A DNA stretch of 64,000 bases from a virus. The notes below the pieces were generated by a model. It was not told the origin of the DNA and made no database searches. It was given only the letters and a program-made list of their open reading frames with translations. The DNA lies in the IMG/VR virus record IMGVR_UViG_3300048997_000225, positions 62,001 to 126,000 of that record. One strand, given 5' to 3'. A program made the position numbers and the translations under genes. Below are positions 8,188 through 18,027 of the stretch, piece by piece; the stretch's first letter is position 1, and every line of letters begins with the position of its first letter.

Positions 8188-10635
8188 TCAATATAGTGAA
8201 TTGCCAGCGACATCAGTTAATCCGACAATCGTGACGTTATATGTCATGATTTGCATTTTAGCGACAACAACTGATGCAGCACTGTCTGATGTCCACTTTG
8301 AATCCTTTTGTTGGAGATCGCCCCCCGTTAACTGGATATTGGAAGAAGTTAATGGAACTTTATGCATGGACTTAGAAAAAAATATATCAACAGAATCCGG
8401 CTCTAACTTTAATTCATTATTTTCAAACACTACTCCTGATTTAGGAACAGCAGATGCTAAAGACGGGCGTATGGCAATGCCAGTCATATTAATATTTACA
8501 GGAACATTAGATATTGTATCGTGTTTTATTACTGGAAATTGTAAGCCATTCCATTCATAATGGCTCCTTAAATTCCCTACAATATTATATTGTGTTCCAT
8601 CTTTAACATCTGCTAAATTGGATTGATACCGGTTAAATAATGGAGCAGATATGATTTTTGGCGTTGCAACAGAATGAGGCCCGACACGCTGCGTATGAGC
8701 ACTCAATACTCTTTGGATATCAGATACTAAAGCTATAAAGCTTACCATATCAGTTGCTATTGGATATCTAATTAAATCCATATCGGCAAAATAATGGAAC
8801 AAACTATTAGACATATGATTAATAATTTTAGCGCGAATACTATTAATCGAATCTAATATTCCAGAAAGCGGTAATACCGCATAATCTGTCGGAATTACTG
8901 TGTTAACATAATCAGGTTGTTGGTGTCCAGTAAACACAATATGACGATTGAAAGCCTCTACAGCGTTATTATATGCCCACAACACAAATGGAAAACTAGA
9001 ACTTAATGAATGTTGAGATGATAATTCAATATTAGTAGGCCCAATATATTTAATTGATACATCAGATATCAAAATCAGTTCTTTATCAAAATCTAAATTT
9101 ACCGATCCTGACGGATTAGTTAAAATCGAAGTTAATAGAGCTCGAGTAGATGCAGATCGAGCGATAATAGACCCTGTAAAATCTGATGGATTGGTAGAAC
9201 TACCAGAATCTTCACTTTGTAAATTAGCAGTGATGTGGATATCTGGAATATCCACATCCAATATTACATGTAGATCAGCAAAATATGTGAATGGACCAGA
9301 TACATCGAATGCAGAATCAGGGATGATTTCTGATGCATAAGAAGTTATAGGTCCGAGTGGAGCCCCATATTCATTAGAAAATTCTAATGAATATTCAGGT
9401 AGCAAATGAGAATTTAAAGCCGGCTTTAAATTCTCATTTGCTACCTGAATAGCTAAGATCAAACTTTGAGGACCGGACGTCGGAATACTAACCACATTAA
9501 ATTTATTTATTGTATCATTATATAAATGAATTCCAAAAGCTGCTAAATGCGTCAAATATTTGATTTGTAATTCAGTCAATAGATCAATAGCAGTCAATAG
9601 ATCACCAGCATCAGGCGATAAAATCTTAGATTTCACGTCATATTTATTATGAACTTGTTCAAGGACTAGATGTGCATTAAATGTAGCTTTGATATCATTG
9701 ACCAATGATATCAAAGATGCTTCATCATTAGCATCCGGGAATGTAACGTAATTGATTATGTCCGATCGAGGATGAGCTCCTAAAGCCGCTATTGTCCAGT
9801 TCAATTCATTGACACTATCTAAGACTGGACAATTAAAATAAACTCGGATAGTAGAAGTTCGTAGATAATCACTACTGACATCTGTTACATAAGCATCAAT
9901 AAGTTGCAATTGAGTGAGATTTGAATATGAATACGGCGTAGAAGAACGTAATTTTAAAGTGAGCGGGATAGACTCTGAAGAAGAATTTAAAGAAACATCT
10001 ATCACATCAGTAAAATCAATAATATAGGCTTCAGCTATTGGCATCCCGGTCGGTAACTGAATGCGTAAGATAGTATCTAAAATATCTTCTGGACCCCATG
10101 AAGCTTGAATCATGGGTACGCCAGGACCACCAACGCTATCACGAATCTCAAAAATCGCAGCTCCAGAATTTTGACCAACAGCTTTATCAAATAATATGTC
10201 AATAAAACCGCGTTTAGATAAGAACGCTCCAATAGCCCGTGGAGGATCCAACACATTGGCAGTAAAATTGCGAGCTGCATTGATAACGGTGTCGCCAGTT
10301 TCTAATACAACGTCAGTTATAGATAAAGAATAATCTTTTCCTGAAGTTAAAGTATTGAAAAATCGAATTAATACAGAATCATGTTTTTCATCATAAAATT
10401 CGATAAATTCCATTGCAGGAACAACAGTATCTGATGGATTGATAGCAATCAATCCGTAATCCGCTAATAACAAAGCACTGCTAGTAACTCGGATTCCAAA
10501 GAAAACGCGAATTGTCCGAGACGTTAATTGATGTACAAAACAGTTAATTCCTACGGGGAATCCATCGACTTCAGCTAATACTATTTGGCCATATAAACTA
10601 TTGGCCGTTCCAAATCTTCCAGTAAATACTGTCAT
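8188..10635 (-). CDS. Adhesin-like fibre protein with Ig-like domains and His-flanked repeats, 815 aa
   Basis: The N-terminal part (residues 1-250) and the extreme C-terminus look like SbsA-type Ig-like domains: the end reads DSVDIFFSKSM followed by YNVTIVGLTDVAGNSLY, the usual closing strand of that fold. Two stretches (residues about 290-410 and 560-660) carry about six copies of the same 41-residue His-flanked repeat as the downstream 2270-residue protein. ATG at 10635 has an AGAGGAAA ribosome binding site. The coding sequence contains a perfect 60-base palindrome at 9392-9451 and two further hairpins, all without breaking the frame. A structural fibre or adhesin role is inferred from domains and position. 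Confidence 0.78.
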   Translation of the reverse strand: MTVFTGRFGTANSLYGQIVLAEVDGFPVGINCFVHQLTSRTIRVFFGIRVTSSALLLADYGLIAINPSDTVVPAMEFIEFYDEKHDSVLIRFFNTLTSGKDYSLSITDVVLETGDTVINAARNFTANVLDPPRAIGAFLSKRGFIDILFDKAVGQNSGAAIFEIRDSVGGPGVPMIQASWGPEDILDTILRIQLPTGMPIAEAYIIDFTDVIDVSLNSSSESIPLTLKLRSSTPYSYSNLTQLQLIDAYVTDVSSDYLRTSTIRVYFNCPVLDSVNELNWTIAALGAHPRSDIINYVTFPDANDEASLISLVNDIKATFNAHLVLEQVHNKYDVKSKILSPDAGDLLTAIDLLTELQIKYLTHLAAFGIHLYNDTINKFNVVSIPTSGPQSLILAIQVANENLKPALNSHLLPEYSLEFSNEYGAPLGPITSYASEIIPDSAFDVSGPFTYFADLHVILDVDIPDIHITANLQSEDSGSSTNPSDFTGSIIARSASTRALLTSILTNPSGSVNLDFDKELILISDVSIKYIGPTNIELSSQHSLSSSFPFVLWAYNNAVEAFNRHIVFTGHQQPDYVNTVIPTDYAVLPLSGILDSINSIRAKIINHMSNSLFHYFADMDLIRYPIATDMVSFIALVSDIQRVLSAHTQRVGPHSVATPKIISAPLFNRYQSNLADVKDGTQYNIVGNLRSHYEWNGLQFPVIKHDTISNVPVNINMTGIAIRPSLASAVPKSGVVFENNELKLEPDSVDIFFSKSMHKVPLTSSNIQLTGGDLQQKDSKWTSDSAASVVVAKMQIMTYNVTIVGLTDVAGNSLY
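9367..9394. repeat. Inverted repeat inside coding sequence (13-base arms, 2-base loop)
   Basis: Perfect arms 9367-9379 and 9382-9394. It abuts and overlaps by three bases the 60-base palindrome that follows. It lies inside the 815-residue adhesin gene, so it is not a terminator. Confidence 0.9.
9392..9451. repeat. Perfect 60-base palindrome inside coding sequence
   Basis: Both halves (9392-9421 and 9422-9451) are exact reverse complements with no loop; the centre is AAAGCC/GGCTTT. The reading frame of the 815-residue adhesin gene runs through it, at the end of one His-flanked repeat unit (ANENLKPALNSHLLPEYS). Confidence 0.95.
9686..9715. repeat. Inverted repeat inside coding sequence (14-base arms, 2-base loop)
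   Basis: Arms 9686-9699 and 9702-9715 pair perfectly. It encodes the conserved VNDIKA helix of a His-flanked repeat unit in the 815-residue protein. Confidence 0.9.
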
Positions 10636-10704
10636 TTTCCTCTATTAACTATATCAATGCAGATTTAATTACATCATCAATCTGACATCATAAGTTATAG
10701 GAAA

Positions 10705-13623
10705 TTAGAATATTATATATCCAGTACCAATGCTTTTATACTTGCGTGCAGCTCGAGCTGCAGTAATAACTTCGGTAGTAGCATTATCTATCAAAGAAGA
10801 ATCGACAGTAGCAACTGTGACTGCATTAACTGAACTGCTGACATTCTTTATACCAACTTCTAAATTAATATTACCGCTAGCAACTGGCAATAAAATACTG
10901 AATGTGGCTATACTTGGATTATAAAGGACTACTTCTCCAAATTGTGCACTATAAGTGGCTGTTTTAATGACCGGATTAATATTCAGAGGAGGACCAACCG
11001 GACCGGTTGGTCCTCGAGGTCCGGTTGGTCCGGTAGCGCCAGTTGAACCAACCGGACCGGTTGAACCTTTCGGACCAGTAAGACCGATTACGCCGGGAGA
11101 TCCCTGTTGACCTTGAGGTCCAGTAGGACCGGTAGCGCCAGTTGAACCGATAGGACCGGTTGGTCCTCCAAACGGACCGGTAGCACCTTGCGGACCAATA
11201 GGGCCGGTTGGCCCAGTGACACCCTGTGGGCCTGTTGGCCCAGTGGCGCCAGTCAGACCTTGAACACCCGTAATTCCTTGAGGTCCAGTGACGCCGGGGG
11301 ATCCTTGAGGTCCAGTGATACCATCAAATACCGACCCAAGAGTCCTGTTGAATTCATCTAAAATTGCAGATGGCGGAAGTAAAGTCGGAACGATTTTGAC
11401 CGACGCAATAATAGACCCTCTTGGGATAACACTAGTTACTGACGGATCTGAACCAATTCGGAAAATTCCTGCTTGACCATTATCAGGACCAGTAGCAAAT
11501 CCTGTCGCAGCACATCGGCCATTGAAATAATAACTTAGATCTGTTCCTGACGGATTCCTAGTAAATGCAAAATGGAACGGTTCATTAAGAGGAGCTTTGA
11601 TGCCTGTTGCGGACTGCGTTATATCTATACCTGATGCAGTTTCAGCCGAATAACGTGGATATAAAGTATTACTATCAAAATCTAAATTATAAAGAATATT
11701 TTGAAACGGTGATTCAGAATTCCCACCACCATAACTAATTAATCGATAAGTACCAGTGACTGCACCGGGAGTATTTGTATTGGGAAGATTGACAATCATT
11801 TCAATTGTCAATGCACCGGTAGCTTGTAATTGCGGATCAACTATTGATCGATATAGATGTTCTCCACCGTCAAATGCAAATCCACGTATCCCTACGCCAA
11901 TTTCCGAATAATTAGGAATACCACCCGTAACGCCTAAATTCAGATTATTAGCAGTAGTATCATTTAAATTACCATCCAATTGCCATAAAGCCGCCGGATT
12001 ATAATTTAAATCATGTTGTCGGAATTTATATACTCCGACAGGACCCGCTGTACCTACAGGACCTTGGACTCCCGTAGATCCCTTCGGACCAGTGGCACCT
12101 GTAGCGCCGTTAGGACCTGTGTTCCCAATAGGACCGGTTGAACCCTTTGGACCGGTAGATCCTGTAACACCAGGACTTCCCTGTACGCCTTGAGCTCCAG
12201 TTGAACCGGTAACTCCAGCTGGCCCACCAAACGGGCCAGTAGCGCCTTGCGGGCCAGTATTACCTGTTACGCCCGGTGATCCTTGGATGCCTTGCGGGCC
12301 AGTTGGGCCAGTAGGACCGATTTGACCGACTGGCCCTGTCGGACCGGTCGCTCCTGTAATTCCTCTAAGACCAGTCGGGCCTTGAGGTCCAGTAGGACCC
12401 GTCGAGCCTTGAGGTCCAGTAGGACCCGTCGAGCCTGTTAATCCTTGAGCTCCAGTAGGGCCTTGCGGACCGGTAGATCCTGTTAATCCGACGGGGCCTG
12501 TAGGTCCCTGAGATCCTTGGAGCCCTTGAACCCCGGTAAGCCCTTGAACCCCGGTCGATCCTTTTGGACCGGTCGAGCCGGTGACGCCCGGATTTCCTTG
12601 TGGACCAGTAGCTCCTGTAGACCCTGGAGGACCACCAAATGGGCCCGTGGCGCCTTGTGGACCTGTGTTCCCTGTGACTCCTGGGCTTCCTTGCGCGCCT
12701 TTGGGTCCAGTTGGCCCAGTAACGCCAGGGCTTCCTTGCGCGCCTGTAAATCCAGTTGATCCACGAGGTCCGGTAGGACCGGTGGCACCTTGAGGACCGG
12801 TGGCACCAGTAGTTCCTTGAACTCCCGTGGCGCCTTGCGGGCCAGTATTGCCAGTGACGCCCGGAGATCCAAGATTACCTGGAATACCTTGAATACCAGG
12901 AGGACCTATTAATCCAGTAACTCCAGGTACGCCAGGGCTTCCTTGTAGACCAGTTGAACCTTTAGGTCCAGTAGACCCAATTATTCCTGGGCTTCCTTGT
13001 AATCCTTGTGGACCGGTTGAGCCAGTAGCTCCAGTAGCTCCAGGCGGGCCTCCAAACGGGCCAGTAGCGCCTTGTGGACCGGTCGAACCGGTGACGCCTG
13101 GAGATCCAAGATTGCCTTGCGGGCCCGTAGCGCCTTGCGGGCCCGTAGCGCCAGTAGTTCCGAAAGGACCGGTAGGTCCTTGTACACCTTGAAGACCCAT
13201 AGGGCCAGTGAAACCAACGTCTCCTTGAGGCCCAGTAACTCCATCAACTCCATCGTTGCCTGCAGTCCCTTGTGGACCTTGTGGACCATCCAATCCAGGT
13301 GATCCTTGGATTCCTTGCGGACCGGTTAAACCTAATAAATTGAATGCAAATTGTGATAATGCACCAGCCGTCAAAACATGCGTGACAGTAGTCCCGAATG
13401 CATGTGTAGCAGCTGTTGTATTTTCAACCCCACGAATTACTGTAAATGTTGTGCCAGAGACTCCAATCACAAGCAGGAGTTCGTTATCAATTCGAATCCG
13501 GAATTGAGGAGAACTAGGAAATAAAGCAGCACTCGCAATATTAAGAGTAATAGCAACAGGCGAAATCCCGCCTGGAGTGGATAGTGTAGTCTGAGCTAAG
13601 TTAGAGAATCTCTCTATCGCCAT
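10705..13623 (-). CDS. Collagen-like tail fibre with an internal LamG-like domain, 972 aa
   Basis: After about 95 N-terminal residues the protein has a very long Gly-X-Y collagen-like run (residues about 98-525, mostly GPTGPQG and GATGPQG triplets), then a globular beta domain of the LamG/concanavalin type (about 535-770, [11 protein letters not shown] and later SYYFNGR), a second collagen-like run (about 775-885) and a C-terminal beta tip containing GIKNVSSS. Collagen triplets imply a trimeric fibre; the LamG-like domain could bind sugars. The gene follows the gpI-position gene, the classical location for tail fibres. Start ATG GCG has GAGG upstream. Confidence 0.9.
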   Translation of the reverse strand: MAIERFSNLAQTTLSTPGGISPVAITLNIASAALFPSSPQFRIRIDNELLLVIGVSGTTFTVIRGVENTTAATHAFGTTVTHVLTAGALSQFAFNLLGLTGPQGIQGSPGLDGPQGPQGTAGNDGVDGVTGPQGDVGFTGPMGLQGVQGPTGPFGTTGATGPQGATGPQGNLGSPGVTGSTGPQGATGPFGGPPGATGATGSTGPQGLQGSPGIIGSTGPKGSTGLQGSPGVPGVTGLIGPPGIQGIPGNLGSPGVTGNTGPQGATGVQGTTGATGPQGATGPTGPRGSTGFTGAQGSPGVTGPTGPKGAQGSPGVTGNTGPQGATGPFGGPPGSTGATGPQGNPGVTGSTGPKGSTGVQGLTGVQGLQGSQGPTGPVGLTGSTGPQGPTGAQGLTGSTGPTGPQGSTGPTGPQGPTGLRGITGATGPTGPVGQIGPTGPTGPQGIQGSPGVTGNTGPQGATGPFGGPAGVTGSTGAQGVQGSPGVTGSTGPKGSTGPIGNTGPNGATGATGPKGSTGVQGPVGTAGPVGVYKFRQHDLNYNPAALWQLDGNLNDTTANNLNLGVTGGIPNYSEIGVGIRGFAFDGGEHLYRSIVDPQLQATGALTIEMIVNLPNTNTPGAVTGTYRLISYGGGNSESPFQNILYNLDFDSNTLYPRYSAETASGIDITQSATGIKAPLNEPFHFAFTRNPSGTDLSYYFNGRCAATGFATGPDNGQAGIFRIGSDPSVTSVIPRGSIIASVKIVPTLLPPSAILDEFNRTLGSVFDGITGPQGSPGVTGPQGITGVQGLTGATGPTGPQGVTGPTGPIGPQGATGPFGGPTGPIGSTGATGPTGPQGQQGSPGVIGLTGPKGSTGPVGSTGATGPTGPRGPTGPVGPPLNINPVIKTATYSAQFGEVVLYNPSIATFSILLPVASGNINLEVGIKNVSSSVNAVTVATVDSSLIDNATTEVITAARAARKYKSIGTGYIIF

Positions 13624-13687
13624 CTAACCAGTGCCTCATTACCTATAATCGGTTGCTAATCGGATTGGCAATCAGACGGCTAACGTT

Positions 13688-14509
13688 CTAGAAAGAACGC
13701 GAGTGATCTTCATTGATTATTTGAATCGGTTTCTTAAATCCTAATTCATCAACACCATAAATACCTTCAATGAATCTTCTGAAGTCTTCATATCCATAGT
13801 TAGATAATATAGATTGGAAGGAATCTATCATTTTAGATTGATTTGGATTATCCGGGTCAGGACTCTTTTGACCAGGCCAGTCATCTTGCAAAATAAATCC
13901 TAGACGATATAAAGTGTGAGCCGGCCTAATAATATTCAATAAAATCCTGACATTCCTGTCAGCCAAAAACACATCAGTAGATCCAGGCGAATCTAATATT
14001 ATATCAATAATGAATGCAAATTGATCAGAAATATCAAATCCAGATCCAGGTTGACGAGCTTCTAGAAATGCTTCGGTTACACGGATTTTCCCGTTTACAA
14101 ATAAAGCTACAGCTTTACTCATTGAATCCGGAATACTGCCTTGGAAATATATATCCAGGACTTTTAACAGGAAATCTTTAAAATCCAAATCTGAAAAGTT
14201 TGGATTGGGAGCTCCAGGGTCTTTTTTGGGAAATAATACAGAAGTTACGATTTGATAAAGAAAGTCCGAGCGAGTTTTAGAATATTGAGTATCAGTCCTG
14301 ATATCTTCAAGCCCTAATTTTAATCGTGCGAGTTCTAAAGATATTGCTTTAATTTCTCGTACATAGTTAGGACCATCAATAGAACTGGTCCAATATGATG
14401 ATAATAAATTGAGGAAAATCTTTAAAATCCGATTGGCTTCGTCAATGAGCCGGTTCCGATATTGCTCACCTTCTTCGAAGTTATCAAATGAAACTCGGAC
14501 TATTGCCAA
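13688..14509 (-). CDS. Putative baseplate/tail protein in gpI position, 273 aa
   Basis: A mostly helical protein beginning MAIVRVSFDNFEEGEQYRN. It lies directly between the gpJ-like wedge gene (11 bases upstream) and the fibre genes, the place occupied by gpI in P2-type tails. No sequence motif proves homology to gpI, so the assignment is positional. The start is TTG at 14509 with a GAGG ribosome binding site six bases before; no ATG fits better. Confidence 0.6.
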   Translation of the reverse strand: MAIVRVSFDNFEEGEQYRNRLIDEANRILKIFLNLLSSYWTSSIDGPNYVREIKAISLELARLKLGLEDIRTDTQYSKTRSDFLYQIVTSVLFPKKDPGAPNPNFSDLDFKDFLLKVLDIYFQGSIPDSMSKAVALFVNGKIRVTEAFLEARQPGSGFDISDQFAFIIDIILDSPGSTDVFLADRNVRILLNIIRPAHTLYRLGFILQDDWPGQKSPDPDNPNQSKMIDSFQSILSNYGYEDFRRFIEGIYGVDELGFKKPIQIINEDHSRSF

Positions 14510-14519
14510 TTGATCCTCA

Positions 14520-17500
14520 TTATGAACGATATGTTAAAGTGAGACTACCTGGGGTCAAATACTCGATCTGAGAAGTCTCGATATCTTTTACTCCTCTATC
14601 GCCTTGAACTACATAAGAAGCTGCAAATGCGTGATTAGTCGGAACATCAGCGGGATTTAATCCACCATTCAATGACACTATAATTCTATTAGCGGTTCTT
14701 CGGATTCGTTCCGCTGCTATAGCAGATTGTATAAAAACTATAGGCAACAGAGTTGCATCATCAGAATAACCAGGAATGACAGCTCCTAGTCTTCCAATTA
14801 TCCATGCCCTATTCATCCCATTACTGACATCTTCTAACGATGTGGCTAAATCAATAATGAGCTCGTCCATGAACACGCCATGATGGATATTAGAAGTTCC
14901 TCCTCCATCGATAGTATCGAATGGCAACGCTTGGCGTAATAAATATACAGCATTAGCAAATTTATTTAGTGTTGGAACGGGAATATAATCGGATGGAATA
15001 ATATCGCGAATGCGTTGCGCTCCATCAGCTAATGTAAATCGAGTAAATGGCTGGACTACGTAGTCTACTCCTGCAGAATTATCGATTTTAGATACCATAT
15101 CTGATTGTCGCACGGATCCACCAACGCCACGTGAATCTGTAAGAATGGTCACATTGGTTCGAATATCAGTGTCTGTTGCCGATTGATCGGGATTGGATGA
15201 TAATTGAACCGTAGCTTCAGTGCTGAGCGGGTTTTCTAGTGCTTGTTTACACAGCACATCAGCAGTTGCGTGTCTTTGTTTCAGAACTTTTTTCTGTAAT
15301 GATTGCAATACATCATTTATCACATAAGTGACAGTAAAATTTTCATCATGTTCATAATCGACTGATATTGTTTGTCCACTAGTTATATTAGAATTGGACG
15401 TCCGAATTAAACTGATTGGTTTGGTCTTATTGCCTTGAATTATTAAATAATCCGGATCTATTTGATTAGGACCTTTAAATTCAAGAGATCTATCTTGACT
15501 AAAAACGCGAACAGTAAAAGTATTTATCCCAACTGAATTCAATAATTCTTCAAATTCACCGATCATAACATGATTCTCATCATTTATAATCAGTGAATTT
15601 CCGGCAGGAATACCATTCACCTGATTGATCTCAACATAATCTTGAGCAATTGTGCTCTCACCATTCAATAATGGGTCTTCCAATTTGAATAAAGTAAATC
15701 CATCATCAGCATCAAGAGGACCGGAGACTTCTCCGATAACTGAAGTGATTCGACGAATCGGCTGGAAACTGGCTATAAATCGGTTGTTACTTCTGAATCG
15801 ATAATCACCTTCAATAAAATCATCTAAATTAGTGATAGATTGTGGTATTGAAGTATTGAGTCGAATGGTTCGAAAATCGACAATCTCTACACCAGTCAAA
15901 TCGTAAGAAGTGGTTGGAAGATTGGAATGATTCCGGAGTCCCAAACCTTGAGATGGATTGAAAAGCATTCCATTTATGGGATTCGATTCAGACAGTCTTG
16001 AATCTCGAGCTCGGAATGTAAGATTCACTGGATTTATGACATCAAATCTAATATTTTTAGCAATGGAAAATTGGAATGCAAAGCTTTCAGTAATAGTCCT
16101 TTCAATGACTCCTTTAATCCAGATATCAACTTTCCCGCCGATATGCTTCATACGTACAGAATCATAATCTCGCATCATTGATGGATCACCAGATAAGACA
16201 ATCCTGACTTCTATCAGTCCAGGCGTGCCAATAGCCGTCAGATAATATCCACCTTCAGTACCAGTATCTAATGCAGATAACTTACGACTTGAAACAACTG
16301 ATAATTCAAGATTACTTTGCCTATCACGTCCAAAATCTGCTGCAAATTCGTTAATGGTCTGCAAACCGTCAGCACCACTCACCACAGTATTCATGGTATT
16401 TGCTGGAACATTGCCTATAGCGCCAGGAGTTTCAGCAATCATTTGTACTCGGATCTCATAGCGCCGAGTGGTTGGGTTATAGAAAGCTCGAGCGTTATCA
16501 GCAGTTATTATGACTGACCCATTAGTCTTGAATCGCGGCGCTGTAGGATTATTAGAAGAAGATATTATGGCACCTTGAATAACTACTAAATCACGAGTAG
16601 GGAGTGACGTCGTATAAAATGTTTGAAGTACTTGAGCAGGACGACGCCCGAGCCTTGGCGTCGTGAAATTTGCTGCTAATGAATCGAATGCTCCATCAAT
16701 GAGTGATTGAACAGCTGCGTCACTGCTTAAACTCAATGCAGAACGTAAATTTTGTTTATAAGTTGAATTGGCTACTGATATACTAGTCCCTGTGAATCCC
16801 GGATCGTCAATTTGCAAGAGTGCAGAAAATGATTTTGCGCGATGAACAAAATCCATGAGGAAATACATTTTCTGCGCTTCGTTCGCGAAAGGTTCAATAT
16901 GAACTTCGCGAACGGTAGATGCTGGAATCAAAGCTAACGTTGGTTGAGCTTGGTTGACCTCTTGAATATAATCTTGAGCTATTTTGTTTTGTTCGCGGAT
17001 CCGGATACCACGTACTGTCGTATCGAGTGATAACGGAGCTCCGCCAATTTCGTTGGAAAAACGACTTTCTTGGAGTTGGCCGGTTAATTTATCAAAATAA
17101 ACTGCAGTTATTACATAGAATAAAGGATCTTCAGGAGAGATTACCGAAAATGAATCACTATTGAGTATGCCATTAGTTATTCCGTCATTTCTATTATGGA
17201 TGAATTCAAAAAAAGCGGTTTGCCGAATAGCCTTTAAGCTAAATTGGACCTTATATTTGGGATCAGCTCCTAAAGTCAATCGATTTATTGAGGCCGTACC
17301 GAAATCTGCATTATTGAAAGCGTCTTTTAAATCAGCTTTCAAAATTAAATCAGCTACTATTACGTCGGATACATCTGCTGCACCACCAAATGATCCAATA
17401 GTGCCAGGATTATCAAACACATAATTCCCATCAGCAACGTCAAATTCTTCTTCAACGATTTTGGTCGGAGAAGTAGATGGGATAACGTCTTTATTTAATC

Positions 17501-17987
17501 TCAGATATCCAGAACTGGACCCTCCAGCTCCACTAGATGCATAAATATTATATCCCGATATGTTAGCATTAATATCATCTGACCATTCCAACTGGATGGT
17601 CTGAGCATTGCGTTGAAGTAATACTCCAGTCGGAGGAGCTAATATTGAATTCAAATCAGTGTCGGCTATAACAGTTACCGTTATTATTGATATCGGACTG
17701 AAATCTCCTGAAATATCAATAGCCCGGAGTCGGATAGTATTTAAACCTCGCTCCAGCTCCAACCCCTGTGGGAACACTAATGAATTAGGAATACTAAATT
17801 TCGGAAGATCCAACTCTATTAATGATGGATCCGATATAAATCCGGCTCCATTAATATCTATTTGAATATCAATGATATTGGAATCTACTATCCCAGTGAA
17901 TAATAAATTCACTTGATTGGTGGAAACGGTCAGAGATGTCGTAACCCCTGATCCATCAGGAAAATTGAGTTTCGGGGCGTTTGCCAT
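14520..17987 (-). CDS. Baseplate wedge protein, gpJ-like, with fibronectin-III-like domain, 1155 aa
   Basis: The middle (residues about 460-600) carries the gpJ-type signature: an extended beta region with ETPGAIGNVPANTMNTVVSG followed by INEFAADFGRDRQSN, matching the usual G.IGN.PA.TI ... GG.D.E pattern. Upstream, residues about 115-160 look like a fibronectin type III strand set (PTGVLLQRNAQTIQLEWSDD...GYNIYAS). The protein is more than twice the length of P2 gpJ, as is common in large phages. gpJ proteins form the wedge that links the baseplate to fibres during contraction. Its neighbours (gp25-like upstream, gpI-position downstream) support the call. Confidence 0.85.
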   Translation of the reverse strand: MANAPKLNFPDGSGVTTSLTVSTNQVNLLFTGIVDSNIIDIQIDINGAGFISDPSLIELDLPKFSIPNSLVFPQGLELERGLNTIRLRAIDISGDFSPISIITVTVIADTDLNSILAPPTGVLLQRNAQTIQLEWSDDINANISGYNIYASSGAGGSSSGYLRLNKDVIPSTSPTKIVEEEFDVADGNYVFDNPGTIGSFGGAADVSDVIVADLILKADLKDAFNNADFGTASINRLTLGADPKYKVQFSLKAIRQTAFFEFIHNRNDGITNGILNSDSFSVISPEDPLFYVITAVYFDKLTGQLQESRFSNEIGGAPLSLDTTVRGIRIREQNKIAQDYIQEVNQAQPTLALIPASTVREVHIEPFANEAQKMYFLMDFVHRAKSFSALLQIDDPGFTGTSISVANSTYKQNLRSALSLSSDAAVQSLIDGAFDSLAANFTTPRLGRRPAQVLQTFYTTSLPTRDLVVIQGAIISSSNNPTAPRFKTNGSVIITADNARAFYNPTTRRYEIRVQMIAETPGAIGNVPANTMNTVVSGADGLQTINEFAADFGRDRQSNLELSVVSSRKLSALDTGTEGGYYLTAIGTPGLIEVRIVLSGDPSMMRDYDSVRMKHIGGKVDIWIKGVIERTITESFAFQFSIAKNIRFDVINPVNLTFRARDSRLSESNPINGMLFNPSQGLGLRNHSNLPTTSYDLTGVEIVDFRTIRLNTSIPQSITNLDDFIEGDYRFRSNNRFIASFQPIRRITSVIGEVSGPLDADDGFTLFKLEDPLLNGESTIAQDYVEINQVNGIPAGNSLIINDENHVMIGEFEELLNSVGINTFTVRVFSQDRSLEFKGPNQIDPDYLIIQGNKTKPISLIRTSNSNITSGQTISVDYEHDENFTVTYVINDVLQSLQKKVLKQRHATADVLCKQALENPLSTEATVQLSSNPDQSATDTDIRTNVTILTDSRGVGGSVRQSDMVSKIDNSAGVDYVVQPFTRFTLADGAQRIRDIIPSDYIPVPTLNKFANAVYLLRQALPFDTIDGGGTSNIHHGVFMDELIIDLATSLEDVSNGMNRAWIIGRLGAVIPGYSDDATLLPIVFIQSAIAAERIRRTANRIIVSLNGGLNPADVPTNHAFAASYVVQGDRGVKDIETSQIEYLTPGSLTLTYRS

Positions 17988-18027
17988 ACCTGCCCCACCA
18001 TACTCAATAAAGCCTTGGAATAAATTA

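Noticed and set aside
12483-13302. Long open frames on both strands across the collagen-like gene
   Set aside because: Gly-X-Y repeats keep several frames open; the products are Arg/Ser- or Pro-rich shadows with no start signals.
10990-13330. CRISPR-like regular repeats
   Set aside because: The repetition is 9-27-base Gly-X-Y coding repetition with no unique spacers and it lies in a single open frame.
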